Assembly (NCBI GenBank): GCA_946403755.1
Contig: CAMJBC010000007.1
Location: 58,580 to 122,579, forward strand
DNA: 64,000 bases
Direction: 5' to 3'
DNA from: an uncultured Mycoplasmatota bacterium
GTDB taxonomy: Bacteria; Bacillota_I; Bacilli_A; RF39; UBA660
Shown here: piece after piece, positions 1-7,410 of the stretch
Position numbering within the stretch: position 1 is the first letter of the stretch
Layout: every line of letters starts with the position of its first letter
Notes under the pieces: generated by a model
What the model was told of the DNA's origin: nothing
The model's database searches: none
What the model saw: the letters and a program-made list of their open reading frames with translations, nothing else
Program-made: the position numbers and the translations under genes

Positions 1-312
1 GAAATAACTTGTGGAAGTGATTATGTTGGTATTAGAATGCCAGATAATAAATTCTTATTAGATTTAATGGAAAAAATAAATAAACCAATAGTATCAACAA
101 GTGCTAATATATCAGGAAGCAGTGTAATAACTAAAACTGATATGATAGATCCATCATTAAAGAAACATATTTCTTATGTATATGATGATGGAGAAAAAAC
201 TAATGTAGCATCAACATTAATTCAAGTTGATGGATATAAAATTAAGATACTTAGAGAAGGGGAATTAGCTGAACAAATAAGACAAGATTTTAAAGAATTT
301 ATTGATGAATAA
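1..312 (+). CDS. tsaC: L-threonylcarbamoyladenylate synthase, C-terminal part (TsaC/Sua5/YrdC family)
   Basis: This is a partial gene cut by the left window edge; its reading frame is open from base 1. The visible peptide contains VGIRMPDN and the PIVSTSANISG stretch, the SANxSG signature of the YrdC/Sua5 fold, and ends in a strand resembling the family's STxxxxxxxxxKILREG tail. The family makes threonylcarbamoyl-AMP from Thr, bicarbonate and ATP, the first step of t6A37 modification of ANN-decoding tRNAs. The protein stops soon after the YrdC core, so it looks like the short TsaC/YwlC type without a long Sua5 C-terminal domain. A terminator follows the stop directly. Confidence 0.88.
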   Translation, partial: EITCGSDYVGIRMPDNKFLLDLMEKINKPIVSTSANISGSSVITKTDMIDPSLKKHISYVYDDGEKTNVASTLIQVDGYKIKILREGELAEQIRQDFKEFIDE

Positions 313-338
313 AAGAACTAGTAATAGTTCTTTTTTTT
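313..338 (+). terminator. Rho-independent terminator after tsaC
   Basis: An 8-bp stem AAGAACTA/TAGTTCTT with a GTAA loop runs straight into a T tract. It starts on the base after the stop codon. Confidence 0.9.
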
Positions 339-365
339 AGAGCATATTTTTAATATTTTGTCAAA

Positions 366-393
366 TTGACTATTCTTTTTTTATTAGTATAAT
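366..393 (+). promoter_or_regulatory. Promoter of the DHH phosphoesterase gene
   Basis: TTGACT, a 16-bp spacer and TATAAT lie 43 bases before the ATG at 437. This is a near-consensus sigma-A type promoter placed between the tsaC terminator and the next gene. Confidence 0.7.
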
Positions 394-436
394 AATTGGT
401 ATCACTTTTAAAAGTGAGAGAGGAAGTATTTTAAAA

Positions 437-1552
437 ATGCCAGAAAATAAAGTTATCAAGGAAACGACTGAAGAAGATAAATTACTTCAAAAGTTAAATT
501 CTGCAAAGAATACCTTAGATAAACTATTTGAAGAAAGCGATAGAGTATTTATAACAGGTCATTTAGAGCCAGATATGGATGCTATAGGAGCTGCTATTGG
601 GATGTCTCTATTATGTAAAAAGAATAAAAGGAAGAGTTATATTGTCGTAGATGAACCAATTGAAAAAAATGCAAGAGAGTTTATCTTAGAGACAAAAGAT
701 GAAATTGAATATATTAGTGCTAGTCAAGTACCAGAATTATTAACTGATAAAAGTATGCTAATTTCAGTTGATAATAATAAAGTTGGTAGAACATCTGTTA
801 AAGATTATTTAAATAGATTCCAATCTGTATTTATATTGGATCATCATAACGAAGATGAAGGTACTATCAAAACACCATATAAGTGTATTGATACTAAATT
901 TTCTAGTACTTGTGAAGCAGTAAGTGTTCTAGCTTTTTTATCAAGAGCAAAATTACCTCAACATGTTACTAATTATTTATATGCAGGTATTAAATTAGAT
1001 ACAAAAGATTTTACAAAAAATGTTAGTACATCATTATCACATCAAGTCGCAGGTAAATTAATACTAAAAGGAGCAAATCTTAAATATATTAAAAGATGGT
1101 TTAAGAGAAGCCCAGAAGAGGATCAAATAATTCAAGAATTAACTAGTAAAGCAGTTGTTTATCCTTATACATATGCTGTTTCATGTGTTACTGATGAAAA
1201 TAAAACATATTCATCAGTAGATTTAGCAAAAGCAGCAGATGCATTACTTAATTATGATTTTTCTGCAATATTTGTTATTGCTAAAACAGATGAAGATAGT
1301 ATAGCTATTAGTGCTAGAAGTAATGGAGATGTTGATGTAGGAAAAATAATGAGTTGCTATAATCTAGTAAAAGGTGGACGTGGAGGAGGTACTCCAATAT
1401 CTGCAGGTGCTCAAGTTAAGGGTAGAACTATAGAAGAAGTAAGAAAAATACTAAGTGGATTATTAATTCCATGTAATATAGTAACTGAACAACAACCAAC
1501 TGAAGGACAAAAACAATTATTATTAACTGATCAAAAGAAAACAACTGATTAA
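437..1552 (+). CDS. GdpP-like DHH/DHHA1 phosphoesterase without membrane or PAS domains
   Basis: This 371-residue protein matches the C-terminal half of GdpP, the c-di-AMP phosphodiesterase. The metal motif GHLEPDMDAIG (H42, D46, D48), a following Asp (SVDNNKVG), the DHH box (ILDHHNED) and GIKLDTKDF are all present, then a DHHA1 domain with ISARSNGDVDVGKIM. The GdpP membrane helices, PAS and degenerate GGDEF parts are absent, so the protein should be cytosolic. In DHHA1 the usual GGGGH reads GGGT (Thr319), so the substrate-contacting His is missing. It may degrade c-di-AMP made by CdaA encoded at 50.6 kb, or a nanoRNA/pApA; the substrate is inference. It is monocistronic and convergent with helD. 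Confidence 0.82.
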   Translation: MPENKVIKETTEEDKLLQKLNSAKNTLDKLFEESDRVFITGHLEPDMDAIGAAIGMSLLCKKNKRKSYIVVDEPIEKNAREFILETKDEIEYISASQVPELLTDKSMLISVDNNKVGRTSVKDYLNRFQSVFILDHHNEDEGTIKTPYKCIDTKFSSTCEAVSVLAFLSRAKLPQHVTNYLYAGIKLDTKDFTKNVSTSLSHQVAGKLILKGANLKYIKRWFKRSPEEDQIIQELTSKAVVYPYTYAVSCVTDENKTYSSVDLAKAADALLNYDFSAIFVIAKTDEDSIAISARSNGDVDVGKIMSCYNLVKGGRGGGTPISAGAQVKGRTIEEVRKILSGLLIPCNIVTEQQPTEGQKQLLLTDQKKTTD

Positions 1553-1565
1553 TCAGTTGTTTTTT
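1538..1565. terminator. Bidirectional terminator shared by the DHH gene and helD
   Basis: A perfect 26-base palindrome centred between 1550 and 1551 (AAAACAACTGATT and its complement) is flanked by T runs in both directions. The stop codons of both convergent genes lie inside it. Confidence 0.85.
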
Positions 1566-3597
1566 CTTGATTATAAATTATTAAATGATGTTGACTTCTC
1601 GTACATGATACATAATATAAATATCTTTCATCATATGTATATTTATTATCTTTTTCTGTATATACAATAGTAGCATCAAATTCTAATCCTTTTGCCATAT
1701 AAGATGGTAGAGTAACTAGTTTTCTTGAAAATGCTTTTGAATTATTAGCTATTAATACTAAATCATCTAAATCTTTATGTAATAATTTATATATTTTACT
1801 AGCTTCAGTATCTGTTTTAGTTATAATAGCAATACTTCTATTATCTTTACTTAATTCATTTATATCTTTAATCATTTGCTCTTTAAGATTTTCTTCTGTT
1901 CTAAACTCTACTGGTATATGAGTATCTCTTCTAATTGCTGATACTAGGTTTAATCCAAGTATTTTATTAGTATGTTCTATTATTTCAGGACTAGATCTAT
2001 ATGTTTTAGTAAGTTCTATATAATTTGTTCCTTCTTTAAATACACTTTCTAAATCTTTTAATGATTTATATTGATAATAAGGATTAATTGTTTGATTTAT
2101 ATCTCCCAGTATAGTAAATTTACTTTTCTTAAGTATTTTCTTTAATAATATATATTGAAGTATATTATAATCTTGAGCTTCATCAATAATAGTTTGTTCT
2201 ATTGTATAATCATTACCTAAGAATTTAAGTAAACTTTTCATATATACAAACAAACATGCATCTTCAAATGATATTTCTTTACCATCTAATCTGTTTATAT
2301 ATGAATCAGGTAATTCTTTATGATATGCATTTATAAATTCTTCACTTTTAAAGAAGTTTTTATAAATTTCTTTCATATCAATTGATATGTTTAATCTTTC
2401 TCTTAACCATTTTCTTATTTGTCTTTGTCTTGATTTATTACCTTTAAATTCCATATCAGCTATCTTAGTAGCTATTTCATCTATTCTTTCAAATAATGGA
2501 ATTGATGAATATCTTTCTTTTAGATAATAATTTAATTTTGATTTTTCAACATATAAATCATGATTTAATATTTCTGAAGTAAATGAAGCTTTTTTAACAT
2601 AATTTTTAATATATTCTTCTATTACTGGTATTATTTCATTTGACTGTTTAAATTTAATTAAATCAGTAAATCCTTCCTCATGTTTATAATATCTTTCTAT
2701 AAACGTTGTAAATGTCTCTATAGATTTATATTCTGTTATATATGTTTCTAAGAAATCACTAAATGTTGTTTCTTTTGTATTTTCTTCACCAAGTTCAGGA
2801 AGTACATTAGATATATATTCACTAAATACTTTATTAGGTGCGAATATTAATACTTTATCACTTGTTAAGTTTTTAATCTTATAGAGTAGGAAAGCTATTC
2901 TATGAAGAGCAACACTTGTTTTACCAGAACCTGCTATACCTTGAACTATTAAATTTTTATCTTTAACATTTCTTATTATTGCATTTTGTTCTGTTTGAAT
3001 AGTATTAACTATATTTTTCATATATTCATCAGTCTTATTAGCAAGTACTTCTTGTAATAATTCATCTTGAACATTTAGTTTTGAATCAAAAACTCTTTTA
3101 ATTTTTGAATCTTCTATAGTAAACTGTCGTTTATTATGAAGATAACCTTTAATTATTCCTCCTGGTGCTTCATATTGTGCATCTCCAGATTCATAATCAT
3201 AAAAGATACTAGATATCGGAGCACGCCAATCAAAAATGATATTTTCATCATCCTTAGTCAAATAAGTAAGTCCAATGTAGATATCATTTTTACCTTCATC
3301 ACTTTCAAAAACTATTTTTGCAAAATATGGAGAGTTTTGTATTTGATATAGTTTCTTATAGTATTTTGCTTTCATCTCTAAATTATCAATTTCCTGATCA
3401 TTATTAGACATGATAGTTTTCATTTCAGTTGGATCTAGTTCAGCTCTAGTATCCCATACAAATTTTTTGAATTCCTGCTGTTTCTCTTCATTGTCATATA
3501 AATCTTGTGCTAGAGCAGAAATCTGTTCTCGTAAAAGTTTCGTTGTAAAATCCAAATGCAGAGTCTCTTTTTTTAATTCTTCTTCACTTAAATTCAT
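1549..3597 (-). CDS. helD: HelD-type UvrD/Rep-like helicase, RNA polymerase recycling factor
   Basis: The 682-residue product has the HelD layout: an N-terminal alpha-helical arm (about residues 1-90), the DWRAPISSIFYDYE motif near residue 125, a Walker A GIAGSGKTSVALHR near 220, a Walker B IIDEAQDYN in the second half and a C-terminal helicase 2A lobe. HelD binds RNA polymerase and uses ATP to release stalled or inactive enzyme from nucleic acid; it is not a classical DNA repair helicase. An AGGAGG ribosome site sits 4 bases before the start. It shares a terminator and a 4-base overlap with the convergent DHH gene. The length fits the class I HelD of low-GC Gram-positives. Confidence 0.88.
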   Translation of the reverse strand: MNLSEEELKKETLHLDFTTKLLREQISALAQDLYDNEEKQQEFKKFVWDTRAELDPTEMKTIMSNNDQEIDNLEMKAKYYKKLYQIQNSPYFAKIVFESDEGKNDIYIGLTYLTKDDENIIFDWRAPISSIFYDYESGDAQYEAPGGIIKGYLHNKRQFTIEDSKIKRVFDSKLNVQDELLQEVLANKTDEYMKNIVNTIQTEQNAIIRNVKDKNLIVQGIAGSGKTSVALHRIAFLLYKIKNLTSDKVLIFAPNKVFSEYISNVLPELGEENTKETTFSDFLETYITEYKSIETFTTFIERYYKHEEGFTDLIKFKQSNEIIPVIEEYIKNYVKKASFTSEILNHDLYVEKSKLNYYLKERYSSIPLFERIDEIATKIADMEFKGNKSRQRQIRKWLRERLNISIDMKEIYKNFFKSEEFINAYHKELPDSYINRLDGKEISFEDACLFVYMKSLLKFLGNDYTIEQTIIDEAQDYNILQYILLKKILKKSKFTILGDINQTINPYYQYKSLKDLESVFKEGTNYIELTKTYRSSPEIIEHTNKILGLNLVSAIRRDTHIPVEFRTEENLKEQMIKDINELSKDNRSIAIITKTDTEASKIYKLLHKDLDDLVLIANNSKAFSRKLVTLPSYMAKGLEFDATIVYTEKDNKYTYDERYLYYVSCTRSQHHLIIYNQEKTTD

Positions 3598-3691
3598 TAA
3601 ACCTCCTATAAACTTAAGTATACATTTAGTCTAAATTCAACGGTAATGAAAAAATATTATCAAATAAAATAATATTTGTCAACAATTTTTA

Positions 3692-3720
3692 TTGTTTTAG
3701 GTATATTAAAATGCTAAAAT
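3692..3720 (+). promoter_or_regulatory. Promoter for the tandem membrane-protein pair
   Basis: TTGTTT, a 17-bp spacer and TAAAAT with an upstream TGC give an extended -10 promoter ending 22 bases before the start at 3743. Confidence 0.7.
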
Positions 3721-3742
3721 TATAATAGGAGATTAGAATAAT

Positions 3743-4312
3743 ATGGAAAAAGACTATTTTGAACAATATATGACTTATCTAGATGATTTATATGAACATG
3801 ATTCAGCATTAGTTGTTAAAAAAGCAGATCATTATTTAAATATGTTAACTAGACAACATAGAATACTACCAAGAATGTCTGATGAACAATTAGATACTTT
3901 TTTAGTGTGTATTGGATGTATTTTAATAGCTTTATGTGGATTTATTAATTTTGGTGAAGGAATATACTTTTTAGGATTAATATTTTTTATGGCTGGATTT
4001 TTAGTAGGATTATATGCCCCTGTATTTGGTTTAATATTTTTATTTTCACATGGATTAGTAGGTTTTGGCATAATGAATGGCGAACTAATTGAGACAATAA
4101 AAAATAGCCCAATTTTATCTGATGGTGGTGCATTAAATAATCCTTATATTGCTAGTACATTCTTCTTATTAGGTTTTTCTGTATTATTAATAATACTTCA
4201 AAGTTTAATACCTAAAATTAGAGGAATTAAACATATAAAACCAATAATAGTATTTATGTTTTTATTAGGTATGTTTTTACTCAGAATATTACCTTATAAA
4301 TTAGGATTATAA
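3743..4312 (+). CDS. Unknown four-helix membrane protein, paralogue 1
   Basis: I do not recognise this 189-residue protein. A charged cytosolic N-terminus of about 50 residues is followed by roughly four membrane segments (about 53-70, 75-105, 133-155 and 165-185). Between the second and third is FSHGLVGFGIMNGELI followed by NSPILSDG. The neighbour at 4325 has the same length and the same block, so the two are tandem duplicates. An AGGAG ribosome site precedes the ATG. The duplicated, strongly conserved loop suggests a functional site, perhaps at a heterodimer interface, but no activity can be assigned. Confidence 0.75.
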   Translation: MEKDYFEQYMTYLDDLYEHDSALVVKKADHYLNMLTRQHRILPRMSDEQLDTFLVCIGCILIALCGFINFGEGIYFLGLIFFMAGFLVGLYAPVFGLIFLFSHGLVGFGIMNGELIETIKNSPILSDGGALNNPYIASTFFLLGFSVLLIILQSLIPKIRGIKHIKPIIVFMFLLGMFLLRILPYKLGL

Positions 4313-4324
4313 TAGGAGGATAAT

Positions 4325-4894
4325 ATGTCACACAAATATTCTAAAAAAGATTATGGAATGCTTATTGGTAGAATAAGAGATGAACATTCAAAAAATCCTC
4401 GTAGAGCAGAAAGAGAAGCTTATCGCTTACTATATAAAGATAATAAAATAAATAGTAAAGGAATACCAAAATTTATAAATAATCTTGGTACAGTATGTTT
4501 AATATTTTTACTAGTATTCTTATTATTTGGAAAATATAACGCTTTATTAGGTGTTGCCGGACTTGCATTCTTTTCTGCCATGTTATTAGTTTTAAAAGAA
4601 CCACAATCTAATAGTATTATATTTGTCTTTTCTCATGGTTTAACTGGATATGCAATGATGAATGGAGAGATGTTTTATAATATGATAAATAGTCCAATTT
4701 TATCTGATGGACTTAGTGTTATATTAATTCTTTTAATAGTAGCAGGTATTTTATTAATAGCTGGAGTATCTTATGCAGTATTATATTGTTTATCAGATGA
4801 TCTACGATTAAATCCAGTAAATAGAAATATACCAACTTTACTAGCAACAATATCAACAATAGTAATACATTTGACATATATATTTTTGATTTAA
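4325..4894 (+). CDS. Unknown four-helix membrane protein, paralogue 2
   Basis: A 189-residue partner of the preceding gene, starting 12 bases after its stop with AGGAGG in the gap, so the two are translated from one mRNA. It has a Lys/Arg-rich N-terminus with RRAEREAYRLLYKD, then about four hydrophobic helices. It repeats the block FSHGLTGYAMMNGEMF plus NSPILSDG at the same place. Overall identity to paralogue 1 is low outside this block, so the duplication is old and the block is under constraint. Function is unknown. Confidence 0.75.
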   Translation: MSHKYSKKDYGMLIGRIRDEHSKNPRRAEREAYRLLYKDNKINSKGIPKFINNLGTVCLIFLLVFLLFGKYNALLGVAGLAFFSAMLLVLKEPQSNSIIFVFSHGLTGYAMMNGEMFYNMINSPILSDGLSVILILLIVAGILLIAGVSYAVLYCLSDDLRLNPVNRNIPTLLATISTIVIHLTYIFLI

Positions 4895-4909
4895 TGTTTA
4901 TTTAATATT

Positions 4910-4948
4910 AAGCATCTACAATGTAAATATGAAAGGAGATAGATGCTT
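4910..4948 (+). other. Hairpin with a ribosome-site-like loop and a five-codon micro-ORF
   Basis: AAGCATCTA and TAGATGCTT form a 9-bp stem around a 21-base loop holding AAAGGAGAT. That purine run sits 2 bases before an ATG inside the 3' arm which opens a five-codon frame (MLIEY, then TAA). The stem would hide the ATG. It could be a leader peptide, a small RNA or chance; no known family is recognised. Confidence 0.3.
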
Positions 4949-5009
4949 ATAGAATACTAAATCAAAATAATATATATTGCTAATGTAAACCTTTTAAATT
5001 TAATATATT

Positions 5010-5038
5010 AAGCAAGGTAATATATACCTTGCTTTTAT
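5010..5038 (+). terminator. Terminator upstream of the gene at 5067
   Basis: A 10-bp stem AAGCAAGGTA/TACCTTGCTT with a 5-base loop is followed by TTTATTAT. It ends the region after the membrane-protein pair. Confidence 0.75.
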
Positions 5039-5040
5039 TA

Positions 5041-5049
5041 TGGTATAAT
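5041..5049 (+). promoter_or_regulatory. Extended -10 promoter for the gene at 5067
   Basis: TGG directly before TATAAT, just after the terminator T run. No clear -35 box is seen. The predicted start of transcription is only about 10 bases before the ATG. Confidence 0.55.
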
Positions 5050-5066
5050 ATTTATAGGTGAGGAAA

Positions 5067-5714
5067 ATGAGTTCAAGTATAGAAGAAATTGTTTCAGGTT
5101 TAAGAATAAAAGAAAAGAAACAACAATTATTAAAAAATAAAGAAAGAATATTACATCTTAAATATCAAATGTCACAATTAACATTTAATAGACAAGTGGG
5201 TTTATATGCTTTTACTATAGATGAAATGGAATATTTAATACATGAAACTAAAAGATGTAGTGATGAAAAAAGACATGAATTATTTGCTAAGATAAAAGAA
5301 CTAGAAGCAAAAGCTATAAGTATGCAAGAAGATCCTCTAGTTAAACAATATATAGAATTAAGAGATGAATATGTTAGATTATTATTTGATAATGATTATT
5401 TCGTAACAGTAAATATTGGTTTAAGAGAAGAATTATCTAAAATAGGTGTTCCTAATATATATGTTGCTCAACATGAATATAATCATGATAAAAATATTGT
5501 AGATAAATCTCCTTTAGAAAATGAATCAGAAAAAGAAGATTTGGTTATTATTTTACCTGAACATAACATGCAATCATTTAGAGATTATAGACATTTTTAT
5601 AACAAAACTAGTTTTAGATATTTAGAAGAATTATCAAGAGATTGCAGTTTTAATATAAAAGGTAAAAACCTAGGTAAAGTTAGAACATTAGAATTAATAA
5701 AAAAAGTAGGATAA
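5067..5714 (+). CDS. Unknown cytosolic coiled-coil protein
   Basis: I do not recognise this protein of about 215 residues. The first half (about 10-110) is rich in Lys, Glu and Leu and looks like long helices or a coiled coil. The second half is globular, with DLVIILPEHN and a Tyr/Arg-rich FRDYRHFYNKTSFRYLEEL. There is no signal peptide or membrane segment. A GTG lies 9 bases upstream, but GGTGAGG there looks like the ribosome site, so ATG 5067 is preferred. It has its own promoter and terminator. Confidence 0.7.
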   Translation: MSSSIEEIVSGLRIKEKKQQLLKNKERILHLKYQMSQLTFNRQVGLYAFTIDEMEYLIHETKRCSDEKRHELFAKIKELEAKAISMQEDPLVKQYIELRDEYVRLLFDNDYFVTVNIGLREELSKIGVPNIYVAQHEYNHDKNIVDKSPLENESEKEDLVIILPEHNMQSFRDYRHFYNKTSFRYLEELSRDCSFNIKGKNLGKVRTLELIKKVG

Positions 5715-5733
5715 AATTTTATCCTACTATTTT
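5705..5733. terminator. Bidirectional palindromic terminator between convergent genes
   Basis: AGTAGGATAAAA and its complement form a perfect 24-base palindrome with flanking T-rich tracts. It contains the TAA of the plus-strand gene and the TAG of the minus-strand gene. Confidence 0.75.
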
Positions 5734-6311
5734 ATTTCTGCAACTTGTATTTCATTAACCGCTGTATAGAAATTATTACAATCACTATTCGTATCAGACA
5801 AATAATTCAATATACTTGTATCAGTACCAGAAAGGCATACTAATTTTTCTGATAGAGTAGTATAAGATTCTAATAAAGCTTCCCATTCTCTCAATTTAAC
5901 TCTTAAAGTATTTAGTAATTCAGCACAATCTGGTTCATCTAATAATGAATTAATTCTTTCATTTAAAGCATATATATTTTCTTTAATCCAAGATAGGGAA
6001 GATCGAATACTATCTAAATCAGTATCATCTAAACTATCAAATTCTTCCATAAAATTTATCATTAAATTATTACCGATTGTATAATTATTTCTAACATTTT
6101 CTGATAATCTTTGTTGTGTCTCTAGAGCAGATAAATAAAACTCTAATCTTTTTCTAGCTGAATCATAACCTTCACCAGTTAAATGATTTTTAGATTCAGT
6201 AATAAAATTACTAATTACATCTATTAACTGTTTACTATAATTAGTTACTTCATCTAATGATTTAATTTCATCATTATTACTATTAATTGTATTTTTATCA
6301 ACTAAAGTCAT
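5727..6311 (-). CDS. Helical protein with an LXG/WXG100-like segment, function unknown
   Basis: A 194-residue, acidic, almost wholly helical protein without signal peptide or membrane segment. Around residues 44-60 it has LTGEGYDSARKRLEFY, which resembles the LxGxAYxSAKxYF pattern of LXG N-terminal domains of type VII secretion substrates. The rest is helices with spaced Cys residues. It follows the gene at 6327 by 15 bases with its own GGAG ribosome site, so they form an operon. The LXG link is inference from one short pattern; no type VII machinery is in the window. Confidence 0.55.
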   Translation of the reverse strand: MTLVDKNTINSNNDEIKSLDEVTNYSKQLIDVISNFITESKNHLTGEGYDSARKRLEFYLSALETQQRLSENVRNNYTIGNNLMINFMEEFDSLDDTDLDSIRSSLSWIKENIYALNERINSLLDEPDCAELLNTLRVKLREWEALLESYTTLSEKLVCLSGTDTSILNYLSDTNSDCNNFYTAVNEIQVAEIK

Positions 6312-6326
6312 ATTATTTCTCCTTTA

Positions 6327-7301
6327 TTATTTAACAAATAGAGCTTCTAAACCAGCTATTGCTTCTTTTATTAACTGCCTATCTTGATCAGTTGCGGCAC
6401 CTCCCAAATTACCATTAGCAACGTCATCCAAGTCATTTAATAAGCTAATAAGATCTGTTATATCGATAGTTAATACACCATTACTATATGATTCATGAAT
6501 AGTATCAGTAAATTTTTTAGTAATATTGCCTTTTCCAATAAATGTAAGCCCAGCTTTTTGAGGTGTTGTTAATCTTTCATTAAGATTTGGATCCAAACTA
6601 TCTATAATAGATAAGAAATTATTATAAATATCATCTTTATTAAATCCAGTTGTATCAATTTTTATTTCATATTTTGTTACAGTAGTTTTTATAACTAAAC
6701 CTGAAGTTTCATCATGTTTATCAAATACTATATCTGGTACAGTATATGTATCATTTTTTTCATTGTAAAACATATCTAAAAATCCAGAAATATTAGGATC
6801 TTTGAAATATTTACCATATAATTCTTCTGCTTCTTCTTTCGTATAAGTTCTTCCAGGAATACATGGATGATTTCTTTCATATTGTTTAATAAATTGTGAA
6901 TTAGTAGCTAATAAAGAAAGATTAAGAGTACTATAATCTAATAATTCAGATTTTAAATCAACATCAAATTTAAGCTTTTCTTCCAAAGCTTTATAATTAT
7001 CTTTTAATACCATTATAGTATCTAATTCTTTTAATACTTTTGCATTTAACATTTCAGATGCTTTTACAAATCCTGTCATACCATTTTTCTCTGATTCCAT
7101 ATATTTAGAATTAGTAGCTAATAATTCTATGTTATTAATTTTTCTATTAAGAGCTATATTTCTAATTCTATTAATATTGTTTGATAAATAACCACTATTA
7201 TGTTTAATAGCGGTAGCAGGTGTAGTAGATACATGATTATTTTGTTGTCTGTTTGTATTTGGCTCAGTATTATTTATTTTTTTTCTTTTTTTAGATGCCA
7301 T
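6327..7301 (-). CDS. Unknown two-part protein, first gene of the LXG-like operon
   Basis: I do not recognise this protein of about 324 residues. It starts with a very basic tail (MASKKRKKINN), followed by an Asn/Thr-rich linker, then a helical region (about 40-140) with IELLATNSKYME and LSLLATNSQFIK as a possible internal duplication. A C-terminal alpha/beta region ends in Gly/Ala-rich helices. An ATG 12 bases upstream is excluded because the extended -10 (TGA-TAAAAT, 7318-7323) leaves it before the transcription start, and GGTGA is well spaced for ATG 7301. It is divergent from uvrB. Confidence 0.6.
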   Translation of the reverse strand: MASKKRKKINNTEPNTNRQQNNHVSTTPATAIKHNSGYLSNNINRIRNIALNRKINNIELLATNSKYMESEKNGMTGFVKASEMLNAKVLKELDTIMVLKDNYKALEEKLKFDVDLKSELLDYSTLNLSLLATNSQFIKQYERNHPCIPGRTYTKEEAEELYGKYFKDPNISGFLDMFYNEKNDTYTVPDIVFDKHDETSGLVIKTTVTKYEIKIDTTGFNKDDIYNNFLSIIDSLDPNLNERLTTPQKAGLTFIGKGNITKKFTDTIHESYSNGVLTIDITDLISLLNDLDDVANGNLGGAATDQDRQLIKEAIAGLEALFVK

Positions 7302-7317
7302 ATTATTCACCATTATT

Positions 7318-7326
7318 ATTTTATCA
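7318..7326 (-). promoter_or_regulatory. Extended -10 promoter of the 7301-5727 operon
   Basis: On the minus strand TGA-TAAAAT lies 16 bases before ATG 7301. The -35 region is poor, so recognition probably rests on the TG extension. Confidence 0.55.
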
Positions 7327-7356
7327 TATATAATATATAAAAAGCATTATATTTCG

Positions 7357-7385
7357 TTGACTTTTACATATCCTTTTGATAACAT
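7357..7385 (+). promoter_or_regulatory. uvrB promoter
   Basis: TTGACT, a 17-bp spacer and TAACAT with an upstream TGA form an extended -10 promoter 25 bases before the uvrB ATG. Confidence 0.65.
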
Positions 7386-7392
7386 TAGTTTG
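7379..7392 (+). promoter_or_regulatory. Candidate LexA operator (SOS box) at uvrB
   Basis: ATAACATTAGTTTG keeps the AAC-N4-GTT core of Gram-positive LexA/DinR boxes and has the same right half GTTTG as the recA site at 20253. It overlaps the -10 box and the expected start of transcription, where a repressor would block initiation. Assignment is inference from pattern and gene identity. Confidence 0.5.
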
Positions 7393-7410
7393 ATTTATTG
7401 AGGGTGTAAT

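Noticed and set aside
3136..3634. Two plus-strand frames opposite helD
   Set aside because: They are antisense shadows; HelD motifs run unbroken on the minus strand.
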